Origin: Hymenopellis radicata
Taxonomy: Eukaryota; Basidiomycota; Agaricomycetes; Agaricales; Physalacriaceae
Direction of reading: 5' to 3'
NCBI GenBank assembly: GCA_015501595.1
Contig: JADNRX010001266.1
Location: forward strand, 1-11,929
Length of the DNA stretch: 11,929 nucleotides
In this document: positions 1-7,536 of the stretch, in pieces
Numbering within the stretch: position 1 is the first letter of the stretch
Layout of the letters: each line of letters begins with the position of its first letter
The notes under the pieces: model-generated
The model's input: only the letters and a program-made list of their open reading frames with translations
What the model was told of the DNA's origin: nothing
The model's database searches: none
Translations under genes and position numbers: made by a program

Positions 1-32
1 CCCACAGACGTGGCGATAGACCATGCATTTAT
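1..32. repeat. 32-bp direct repeat, left copy (cut by window edge)
   Basis: The first 32 bases recur at 1850-1881 in the same orientation with one mismatch (position 6, A here and C in the other copy). Similarity stops on the right after the shared GCATTTAT; its left limit is outside the window. The two copies bracket the broken F-box gene, which fits a segmental duplication or the edges of an inserted element. No other terminal structure was found. Confidence 0.8.
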
Positions 33-636
33 TTGTGGCTTAGTTCGCCGGGAAGCTGATTGTGCGCGCTACAGAGGCGCGGTGATGCGTCTCAGCGCAA
101 CAAGCTCCAGCAGTCACACGTCCCTGAAGCGGCAGCGCGCCACTGCTATTCCAGTTCTCGCACTTCTAGCTATAAGGAGTCATGACAAGGGATCGACCTC
201 CGGCTCACTGAGGCGTACCCTTCGAATCCAGGCAGACAATGTTCCTCTTCATACCTACGGGCTGTCTGCTTGCATTTGAATGAACTTTGAAGCTGGAAGA
301 GCATTCGTCATCCGACACGACTCGGGCTTTTGTCGCTCACACTTGGATTGAACTTGTGTTGCATCAGCAACGTAAGTGTGTCTACTTAATATCTTGGACG
401 GACAATGAGTCCATTACCTTCCAAATTTCTTCTTCTATTTCTTTTTTGTTCGTCCTAAACCTCGTCCGGTTCTTCAGTCACGGAGAGCGGGATTCTGAAT
501 GTATTCAAATCATCATCCTTGCCTTGCACATTCGACCGTGGTATCAGGATAACTTGGCGATAGAATTAGCATGCGAGTTTGTAAGCGCGGCGAATGACCC
601 GCAACATTCCCACGCACCGCTCTCCGCGGAACGATC
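33..636. other. No supported gene; upstream region of F-box gene
   Basis: Two open frames of 89 and 146 codons cross this stretch, but neither has a recognisable motif, paired splice sites or protein-like composition. A pyrimidine-rich patch lies around 420-470. I see only the presumed upstream region of the F-box gene starting at 637. Confidence 0.4.
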
Positions 637-1629
637 ATGTCAACACTGCGCACTGAGAACTTGCAATCCTTTCCAGACCTACCAGTCGACATTGCCGTCG
701 TATCCTCGAAGCCTCAGCCATCGATGACGGGTAACAGCTCTCAGTTTGGCATGCGTGTCCAAAGCCGTTCGCGCTTGGTACGTGTTTGCTCTTGAGGACT
801 CTCTCAGACTTGATGTAACGCTCTAGGATTGATCCCATCTTATTCAAAACTATCGTCATCGATTCTCAGGAAAGACTCGATGCTGTCCTCTTGTCGCTCG
901 AGCTGCGGAATGATCTGTCTTCTTCGCCACCCACGTCAAACGGCTTTGTGTATGGATCGCTCATTCGATCAGACCAAGCTCTCGCGTCTCTTATCATCTC
1001 TATCGGGCGTCGTCTCTCTCGCCTGGTGGTTCGGCGAACACATACTAGTCGGCAACGTCACACGTCCCAAGTATCTCTCCCTCACGGGCTCCATCGTCCC
1101 CTTCTTCAATGTCGAGTCCGTCTATCCCCCAACCTCACGCACTTGAACCTAGACTATCGCGACTTCTCTTATTCTACTTGCATGCCCATATCGTGAATAT
1201 GGATACCTCAGTTTGGTTGGAGGTCTTCGATCGTTGTCCTGCACTCACCCAGCTCATGTTTCAACTCGTTCGATGTTCCCGACGCCTCCTTGGAGCGTGA
1301 AGCTGCCCTCGTTGTCGAGGTCCTTTTCCGCTGCCCCTCCTACATTGAAAGTCCTTATCCTCTTGGTCGAGCGTACCAAACGTCCATCTGGATGTCGAGA
1401 AGATTGGGTTGGGCACGTGTTCAGCGACGTCCTCTCCGATTCACGATCCATGATCATTGATACGCGGCCATATCGCAGTAGTGTGTCGCACGAGAATTAC
1501 TTTCGTTATGACCACGATCCTAACCTCGACTGGCAGTATATGCCCACCTCCCGAATGTCCTTCTGGGAGTTTGCAGACTTGCAACTTCGTAGGAGGGCTT
1601 TGCAAAATGAAGACGACCGTTGGCTTTAA
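637..1629 (+). pseudogene. F-box/leucine-rich-like protein gene, interrupted by several frame breaks
   Basis: The reading starts at ATG 637 and soon gives an F-box-like opening (FPDLPVDIAVV, then ILEASAIDDG, then VTALSLACVSKAVRAW, each in the next frame). A 49-nt intron (778-826, GTACGT...CTCTAG) follows and joins in phase to IDPILFKTIVIDSQERLDAV. Downstream, leucine-rich fragments typical of this expanded basidiomycete family appear in changing frames: PNLTHLNLDYRDF, EVFDRCPALTQLMF, VPDASLEREAALVVEVLFRCP and TLKVLILLVERT. The C-terminal part runs open to TAA 1627-1629. F-box proteins usually recruit substrates to SCF ubiquitin ligases; here that role is inferred only from the fold-like motif. 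The first two breaks fit one lost base at a short run; two later ones (about 1259-1261 and 1335) fit one added base. It is either a decaying family member or a gene damaged by sequence errors. Confidence 0.7.
778..826 (+). other. Intron of the F-box-like gene
   Basis: 49 nt, donor GTACGT and acceptor CTCTAG, splitting a TG|G tryptophan codon so that AVRAW joins to IDPILF. Both sides are protein-like only when this intron is removed. Confidence 0.7.
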
Positions 1630-1849
1630 TCCCTTGGAGAAGCGCGGCGTTCATAAAAGTGAAGTAGCGCTGTAGCCGTCACTGCAAACGTCCAGGAATG
1701 ATCATCCTTTCACCTGATATTCGTTCAGCGACACATGGACCTCGTCCACGAAATGGGTATCGTTTGTCTGAGGTGGACTCTAGTAGGAGTAGAAGTGCAT
1801 CCTTCCGCAACCTTCCGGGACGAGCAAGAGGCTAAAAGCGATCGTGCTT

Positions 1850-1881
1850 CCCACCGACGTGGCGATAGACCATGCATTTAT
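1850..1881. repeat. 32-bp direct repeat, right copy
   Basis: Matches positions 1-32 at 31 of 32 bases (CCCACCGACGTGGCGATAGA and on to CATTTAT). The flanks differ on the right; left-flank similarity cannot be judged because the other copy is cut by the window. Confidence 0.8.
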
Positions 1882-2235
1882 CTTGCGGGAAACGAACACA
1901 CTCGCATGAGCATGCAGCTTGACTCCGACCTATACTGAATTAAATAATCCGGTGAGCTTTAAGAATGTATGCCATGATGCGTGAAGTCGCGTGCTTGGCG
2001 AAACATAAGCCAGTGGAGATGATGGACACAGTGCCAATTGATGTGTTCGAAAACAGGTGAAGACGACTGCCGACATGACGGTTCGGTGGAAAGTGATTGC
2101 GGAGGGATTATCATACCATTTCGTTTCATTAGTACTCTTTCCCACATCAACAAAACCTGCATCCTATGATCTCAGAATCGATTCGATTCCAAGTCTTTGG
2201 AGTTTGCCTTAGTGACTTACCTTGAGCTTGCACCC

Positions 2236-2256
2236 TATACATATCGTCTATGTATA
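2236..2256. repeat. Small perfect inverted repeat (8-bp arms)
   Basis: TATACATA, a 5-nt loop TCGTC, then TATGTATA. It is AT-rich and lies in the gene-free stretch. It may be a fortuitous palindrome; no promoter or terminator role can be assigned. Confidence 0.5.
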
Positions 2257-2594
2257 CACGGATAGACCCTTAAAAACGAAGGAGAGAATTCATCCCTATA
2301 TGAAGTGAAAGTGAGTTAGAGGAACATGGAACAGGCACATTCACAAGCATAAGAGCCCAGCGCTCAATAGGTACCTCGAAATGGCGATAAAAGGAGCCCG
2401 TAGCGAGCGCTTAGTCAAACAGTGCTGCGTAGAAATGCAAGCAGGGTAGTGTGGCATAAGGATAGAAAGTACACTGAAAGCACAAGCGATAAATAACGAA
2501 CAGTGAACAGATAGGTACGCATCTGGAATAGATAAATCAAGAATGCGATACGCAGCAGATATTACGAGTTAAATGAACAACGATGGCGTGTATA

Positions 2595-3415
2595 TTAGTC
2601 TGCCTTGGCGTTACCCTTACCCTCGGCATCCGTGTCTTCAGAGAGGGCTTCGACGTTTTCGACATGCACAATCTCCTCCTTCTCCTGTGGCACAGATTCG
2701 TGCAACGACACATCATGGTTCACGCTTAACGCAGGATCATGGGTGGCGGTGCATCATTGCTGCCGACATCAGGTGAGGTATCGTCGACCACGGCGGCTCC
2801 TGTATCTTCGGTATGGCGGCCCCCGCGGCAGAAGCAAGCGGTATATCACTAGCGACGGCGGGGCAGGCGCAGCCTCGTCCGGGACAGCGGCAACTGCGTC
2901 GCCATCAGTGGGATTGGGGAAGAGTCTGCAGTAGGCTCCGGCGTCGATGCGATACTGTCCGCGCCGTCCAGCTCGCCATCCAGCGCATCCGGCAAGGGTA
3001 CGGCAGCAGCCTCCTTCGTCGCGCCCTCATCCTCATCGCCATCCATCCTCTCCGCATTGAGGTCGACGTCCTTGACGCCCTTGGTCACCTCCTTGACGTC
3101 CGGCGTGCTCGGACCGTCGAGCGGCGTCACGGGTGTGTCGCCCCGCACTTTCTTCGGACCATCTTCGCGCTCGGTGGATGACAGGCGGCGCTTGCGCGAG
3201 TGTGACTTGGCGCATTAGATGTGGCTACAGCGTGCGTGATTAGTTATGGCGAAAAAAACAGACAGAAGGGAGACGAGAGGGGTAAGGAACGGTAAGAGAA
3301 CAGTGGTGGCGATGAAGAGCCAAGACGAGCACAGGCCAAGACGCACCATCATCGTCCCAAGCCTGTCCGCGCGCGGTAGCACGCTATGCGAGATCCGTCT
3401 AATCAATCCGAACAT
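2595..3415 (-). CDS. Hypothetical acidic protein with basic N-terminus, two exons, frame-interrupted as read
   Basis: I do not recognise the family. ATG at 3415 begins MFGLIRRISHSVLPRADR, a basic amphipathic start. Exon 1 is 3347-3415. The intron 3225-3346 has donor GTGCGT, an ACTAATC branch site and acceptor TGTAG. Exon 2 opens with the pieces ATSNAP and KSHSRKRRLSSTERED (possible nuclear signal) and continues Asp/Glu/Ala/Pro-rich, ending EALSEDTDAEGKGNAKAD with TAA at 2595-2597. As read, the frame slips about six times, each consistent with one missing base in or beside a short run: near 3358-3361, 3209, 2916-2919, 2860-2863, 2820-2824 and 2741-2743. Allowing one base at each gives 705 coding nt (234 aa) with correct intron phase, which strongly supports the model. 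Composition suggests a largely disordered protein; the function is unknown. Confidence 0.7.
3225..3346 (-). other. Intron of the acidic-protein gene
   Basis: 122 nt, GTGCGT donor, ACTAATC branch motif about 20 nt before the TGTAG acceptor. It splits a GCC alanine codon (G|CC). It is longer than the other introns in the window and has a T-rich interior. Confidence 0.65.
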
Positions 3416-3564
3416 CGTCTGTTTCTTCGGCTCTAATACAGCTCGCTAGCAGGTCGTGTGGCGCAGAGATCGTGCAGCCGCTACGTAGCGTCGTGGTGCC
3501 CAGACGCGTCGCGGTAGGCAAAAGGGGATCACGGTGACGGGTACAAGTGAGGTGTGAAAATTTG

Positions 3565-3747
3565 TCATTGTTTATTGCGAACGTTGATGGGCACGTGCTT
3601 CGGCTTTTCGCCCGAAATCCTTGCGCCGTCGATTTCAATGAATTTCTGGCCGTGGTAAATCGGATTGGGTTTGGATATTTTGGCACGTCGCATGAACCAG
3701 TCAAGGTATTTCGCCAGTTCGAATTCTTCCCAAAGCACAAACGAAAT
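3565..3747 (-). CDS. Orphan terminal exon of an unidentified protein
   Basis: A 60-codon open frame on the minus strand runs from a possible acceptor (CTGATAG|ATTTCG, 3748-3749) to TGA 3565-3567. It reads ISFVLWEEFELAKYLDWF, then MRRAKISKPNPIYHGQKFIE and ends EKPKHVPINVRNKQ. This balanced composition looks more like true protein than the antisense frame. I do not recognise the family. It lies between the 3' end of the FAD monooxygenase gene (stop at 3952-3954) and the start of the acidic-protein gene. Only about 200 bp remain upstream for other exons. A short ATG frame there (3809 downward, MGPGLVLRLGKFVLK) could be its first exon but does not join cleanly. It may be a small gene with a broken frame, or a gene remnant. 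Confidence 0.45.
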   Translation of the reverse strand: MSFVLWEEFELAKYLDWFMRRAKISKPNPIYHGQKFIEIDGARISGEKPKHVPINVRNKQ

Positions 3748-3951
3748 CTATCAGTATAATTCTACTTGAGTACAAATTTCCCCAGTCGCAGGACAAGTCC
3801 TGGTCCCATGCTAATTAGAATAGCAATAATTCTACCTGTGAAAAGTAACTAGAAGAGGGTCGCGTCAACAGCAGTAAAAATAGCAGTGTGGACAGCAATA
3901 GTAACATATCGACAAATAAGCAAGTCAGAAGGAAAGGAGATCCACGCCACC

Positions 3952-5887
3952 TCAATCATCGCCACTGAGGGCCTGTATGTGACGCCCCCAGTTCAACCAC
4001 CACTCATCCGCAGCATCCTTTGCATCGTAGTTCGTAAGGGTAATCCACCCTTGCCATAAAGCGGCGAGGTCCTCCGCATGTTCACCGGGCGCATTGGCAA
4101 TGGCCAGGGTGTGGTTGAGACCTTGGTTGCGCAGGACACGGTGGTCGCCAGGAGGTAGCTGATTGTTCAGCATCGCAGTAATTTCGCTGGTGGCGCAAGC
4201 CTTGGAACGCGGCATGCGAAGTTCGTTGTACCTTTGAGGAGGGACGGTATCTGGAGCGGCTAGCGAGATGGCTGAACAGCGTCCCAGGGTATACGCGTCT
4301 TCGCACTGCAAACCATGAGTGCATGCAAGTGACGAGCAAGGAGGAACTTACCGCAAGCGCACTGTTATAAGTAGCATGAATCTATGAAAACATTCGTCAG
4401 ATATCACGCAGCGGTTCGGAGAGCGAAAAGACGTACCGGGGAGCAGTGAGCAGCGTCGCCGACAAGAACCGCACGCTCGTTCGTGTCAACATAACCATCC
4501 AAGTGACACATGACTTGCGTCGTTGGATGGGATCGGTCGGCGAGGCTGACGAGTTTCCGGACCCTATAGGAGTAAATAAACGCTTCAAAGAACATTTAAA
4601 ACTTACAAAGGGCTGTAGTTTTGTACGTGTTCCTTGCAAGAAGTTGGAGCTCGGGGTGCTTTGATGCCAGTCCAAGTCGGAATCGACGGCGTCTAGCGAA
4701 TTGGACTTGGTCAGTCCAAGGACATAGATGTCGCCATACTATACGACACGGTTGTCAGTTTGACGATAGTCTAGAAGGAGACGCACTCTTCCGCCCGTGA
4801 TGCTGTCACCGTTACCCATCCATACCGTGAACTATGGAGTCTCGGAAGTTAGCAATTGGAATCTCACAGCAGCGATTGGAGCGCGCACAGTGGTAGACGT
4901 GGTCAAAGTCTTGAGATCCTCGTGCCCCATCATATCGGATATTTTGATAGAGAGCGTAGCACTGCGAGAAGGGGCCATACAGAAAACGGTGGCGCAGAGG
5001 GGGAATTACTTACCCGGGGATGTCGCGGACTAACGCGAGGACACCGGGACCTGTGCTATTCGAGCACGAATCGTCATCGTCTTCGTCCTCCGGATCTGAG
5101 ACATCATGAATTCGCGCACGACGCTATTTCGTCCATCCGCCCCGACAATCTAGCCGAGTTCTCAGCCCGGAAGGACAATAGGCACGCGCTTCACTCACAA
5201 TATCGCCCTCCTCTCGTTCTCCCTCGGATGAGATAACGACTGATGGGCCATCCTTAGAGGTTTGGACATGTCGTACTTTGAAGCCGAAGCGAAAGGAGAT
5301 ATTTGACTGCATCCGACAGTGCATCCTCGCATGGACACAAAAGTCATAGTGCTAAATAACAATGGTTAGCAAAGGAAGGGGCATTGGAGATGGCCATACA
5401 GGGACAAGGTAAAATTCCGAACCAAGGTCGGACATGATTTGTGGGTCGAAGCTCATGGAGCCTTCGATCTTGGACATTTCTGCTAAAGACCCGTAAGCTG
5501 TCCATCTCTGTCCGCATGAGGTACTCACCCGTCCGGAATTCCAACCTAGGTGGGCAAGTTGAGTAGATCAGTCAAAAGGCATAGTTAACACATACGCCGT
5601 GAGCTTTGTACCCTTTTCCTCCAAGATAGACGATACGCCAGGAAACTCCCTCATCAACCGCGCCATGTTGGGCGGCACGCGAATTCCACCTTCATACCGG
5701 ATATCGAGTTGAGCCTTTTCGGTTGTTAGTCTTGCATAAATCGCGAAAGCGTAGCGCGATGACTTGCCTCGGTTGCCGCCTCCAATACCACGACCTGGTG
5801 GCCAGCTGCGGCTAAAGTGTACGCCGACGCAAGCCCTGCGATGCTGCCTCCGACCACGACAAATTTTAGCTGAAGCAGGTTCTCCAT
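3952..5887 (-). CDS. FAD-dependent monooxygenase, salicylate-hydroxylase-like (class A), 12 exons, frame-interrupted as read
   Basis: ATG 5887 is followed at once by a Rossmann FAD-binding motif (VVVGGSIAGLASAYTLAAAG, about residues 10-29) and the ribose-binding acid in VVVLEA (E36). The mid region has GGIRVPPNMARL, the DG motif IVGADGRNSVVR (about 164-175), FTVWMGNGDSITGG, and the second flavin motif AVLVGDAAHCSP (about 324-335). The C-terminus has NYDAKDAADEWWLNWG. Such enzymes hydroxylate or oxidise aromatic and similar substrates with NAD(P)H and O2; the substrate here is unknown. Exons are 5768-5887, 5596-5714, 5529-5545, 5400-5479, 5199-5351, 5014-5149, 4889-4961, 4787-4831, 4607-4738, 4437-4563, 4352-4381 and 3952-4305. 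Six single-base losses are needed (near 5109, 4661, 4635, 4279, 4253 and 4230). With them the model closes exactly at 463 aa, near the usual family length of 400-460. Splice sites and flavin motifs all look intact, which argues against old decay. The first intron is GC-AG. Confidence 0.88.
5529..5545 (-). other. 17-nt microexon (exon 3) of the FAD monooxygenase gene
   Basis: Flanked by CACCTAG before and GTGAGT after. It encodes the core of ALEFRT and connects phase 2 to phase 1, so skipping it would break the frame. It sits between introns of 50 and 49 nt. Confidence 0.65.
5715..5767 (-). other. GC-AG intron 1 of the FAD monooxygenase gene
   Basis: 53 nt. The donor is GAG|GCAAGT, the extended consensus used by rare GC-AG introns, with a GACTAAC branch site and an AAAAG acceptor. 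No GT donor nearby keeps the downstream frame (QLDIRYEGGIRVPPN), so the GC donor is the only reading that works. Confidence 0.75.
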
Positions 5888-6025
5888 TGACAGAACAGGC
5901 AGAAAAGACAGAGCGTTATAAAGATGGTGACGACGTGTGGGAAGAACTAAAAAAAAGGCGTGGATGTCGTTCCATTGGAAAGGGACTCAGGAGAGCAGGG
6001 AAGAGCAAGTCTCGACGGAGGAGAG
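5888..6025. promoter_or_regulatory. Shared 138-bp divergent promoter region
   Basis: Separates the ATG of the minus-strand FAD monooxygenase gene (5887) from that of the plus-strand gene at 6026. The plus strand is strongly purine-rich, so the monooxygenase mRNA side is pyrimidine-rich, as is common upstream of fungal start codons. A TATAAAG-like stretch lies at about 5918-5924. Co-regulation is possible but inferred only from spacing. Confidence 0.4.
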
Positions 6026-6635
6026 ATGGACGCAACGAAACGACCCTTACAACGTGATCCGGTAAGTCAAGCCTGATCGGGCCGCGGCATCATGGACTCT
6101 TGCAGACACAGTACACTCCTCGTTCTCAGACACTCCTTACGAATATAGGTCTACGTATTCTTGGAATGCTATCGATAGAGAGGGCCAAGAACCGACTATC
6201 GACGAGCTGGGTAGAGAACTGTCGTCTGCGGATAGTCTAAGGGTTCAGACTTCTGGCCCATGGCTTCCCCTTCTGTCTTTTGCGTCGGGACAGCCCTGTC
6301 AGGCTCAACGGCGAACTCGTCTAACAGTGATTGACGATCCCCGCCGAGAACTTAGAAGGCATGAGATGTACTACCTCGGCCTGTACGCGATGTGTCAGAC
6401 AATCGTGCAAGTACATATTGGGGGGCACTTTTCCAGTCGCGGGCCGCCTGTATGGCGGGTACTGCAGGCACCATTCGTCGACGAAAGGAGTAAACTGACG
6501 ATCGTAGCAAGGCCTCGTCGCGAAATGCCGTCAGAGTTGTTGAGGGAGGCGGCGCGAGACCCGTCTGTATGGAGACACTGCGGAATAGAAGATAGCCTGT
6601 ACCGTGTGCACGTACACATAAGCAGTACAGTTTGA
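6026..6635 (+). CDS. Hypothetical protein, two or three exons
   Basis: I do not recognise the family. ATG 6026 gives MDATKRPLQRDP. A 44-nt intron follows (6062-6105, GTAAGT...CTTGCAG). Exon 2 begins TQYTPR and, after one apparent base loss near 6121-6125, continues in a long open frame containing DTPYEYRSTYSWNAIDREG, PTIDELGRELSSADSLRVQ and ending REMPSELLREAARDPSVWRH, DSLYRVHVHISSTV, stop at 6633-6635. A second candidate intron (6411-6467, GTACAT...CTGCAG, 57 nt) keeps the frame whether or not it is removed, so the length is about 186 or 205 aa. A further run-on frame after 6635 (QFEDVLAQ) hints that the true end may lie slightly downstream. A 150-codon antisense ORF overlaps, but lacks a coherent exon structure. 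It is divergently paired with the FAD monooxygenase gene. Confidence 0.5.
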
Positions 6636-6915
6636 GGATGTGTTGGCACAATGAAGGACCCACAACTTGCCTCGAATGAAAGTATCTCATCCGTTGGCCT
6701 GTGAGTCACACCCGCTTTCCAAACACCAACATACGGCTTCATAGCGCCCAAGTAGTTGTTCTGCTGATTGATTTCACGCCTCACTGGGCCAGATGTCCTA
6801 AATGCCGATGATTTACTGTTGTGGGGAAAACGCCTCATATATAGCATGGTCAGTCACTTGAAAAACCTTTGATACCGATGAATTAACCGTCCTCTCTCCC
6901 GGACTCGAGCTCAAC
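6636..6915. other. Short intergenic stretch
   Basis: A small frame from 6651 (MKDPQLASNESISSVG) ends at a GTGAGT donor-like site at 6701 and could be a trailing exon of the gene ending at 6635. I could not close a model. Otherwise this is the upstream region of the frame starting at 6916. Confidence 0.3.
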
Positions 6916-7158
6916 ATGGCAGTCGTTCCTTACCCTGAGACTCGCAATGAAGATATTTGCTCCTGATTCGCCATCGTCTCCTCAGAGGGACCTTTCGACG
7001 AGACGCGCCTCCCAGCCATTACACGCCCAACGATAACATTCCAGATGATTATATCGAAGGAAGTGTTCATGATTTGGGTTGATAGTCCTGGAAGATTGGT
7101 GTCAACGTTAAAAGTTACTCCTTCATGCGTCTGCGCGCATTGTTCTTACGCCCACTAG
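6916..7158 (+). pseudogene. Possible proteasome assembly chaperone 4-like fragment, interrupted
   Basis: ATG 6916 gives MAVVPYPETRNEDICS, then an in-frame TGA (6964-6966), then in the same frame FAIVSSEGPFDETRLPAITR and PTITFQMIISKEVFMIWVDS, to TAG 7156-7158. The pattern of a Thr-Phe-Gln strand followed by a hydrophobic strand ending in Ile-Trp-Val resembles the small beta-rich proteasome assembly chaperones (PAC4/PSMG4 type), which help assemble the 20S alpha ring. This is a weak resemblance judged by eye. The TGA could be a true nonsense codon or a compensating loss and gain of one base. The remaining half of such a protein should lie between 7159 and 7536, but I could not follow it. Confidence 0.35.
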
Positions 7159-7536
7159 ACGTAGGACAATGCTCAGAATGCTGGAGATGAGCAAGATATG
7201 CTCACAGAGAATAATCTCCTCTCGTCCAGCACAGAGAGACATTCCCTCCTCCCCGACTCAACAACCCTTGCACACCAATTCGAATCGATATTACTCAAGG
7301 AGCCGATATCGCGCCTGCAGTAATGGCCTGGGATATCATCATTGCATTGGTCCAATGGTAACCTGTCAAAATATGTGTTCTACACATCACAAAAACTCGT
7401 CATGTACGCCAAGAGTATCACTGTCATCAAGAAGCGCTGTTATACAATCACCATTAACGTTCGTCAAGCGGCACCTCCCCGAAGCCACCAACACCAATTG
7501 CTTAACCGGTCCCAATCGATAAGGGCTCTGCCCGCA
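7159..7536. other. Unassigned stretch before the convergent zinc-finger gene
   Basis: All three plus frames contain fragments of up to 118 codons without recognisable motifs. It may hold later exons of the fragment starting at 6916. It also contains the 3' flank of the minus-strand gene whose stop codon is at 7537-7539. Confidence 0.3.

Larger units (their letters stand above)
1630..2594. other. Intergenic stretch without a supported gene
   Basis: Contains the right copy of the 32-bp repeat (1850-1881), small overlapping minus-strand ORFs at 1930-2162 with no recognisable motif, a small perfect inverted repeat at 2236-2256, and an A-rich part (2270-2570) probably covering the 3' flank of the minus-strand gene that ends at 2595. 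Confidence 0.45.

Noticed and set aside
10..727. Plus ORFs of 89 and 146 codons at the left edge
   Set aside because: No motifs, Ser/Thr/Arg-biased random-like composition; the second overlaps the start of the F-box frame.
3399..3759. Minus ORF of 113 codons and plus ORF of 70 codons over the orphan exon
   Set aside because: Other-frame shadows; the third minus frame (3565-3747) is clearly the more protein-like.
3952..5887. Reading the FAD monooxygenase as several separate short genes
   Set aside because: The pieces follow the domain order of one flavoprotein, and exon lengths plus six single-base losses close exactly in phase.
6395..6847. 150-codon minus-strand ORF
   Set aside because: It overlaps the plus-strand frame 6106-6635, which has an ATG exon, paired splice sites and more protein-like composition; the minus ORF is Cys/Ser/Thr-rich with no motif.
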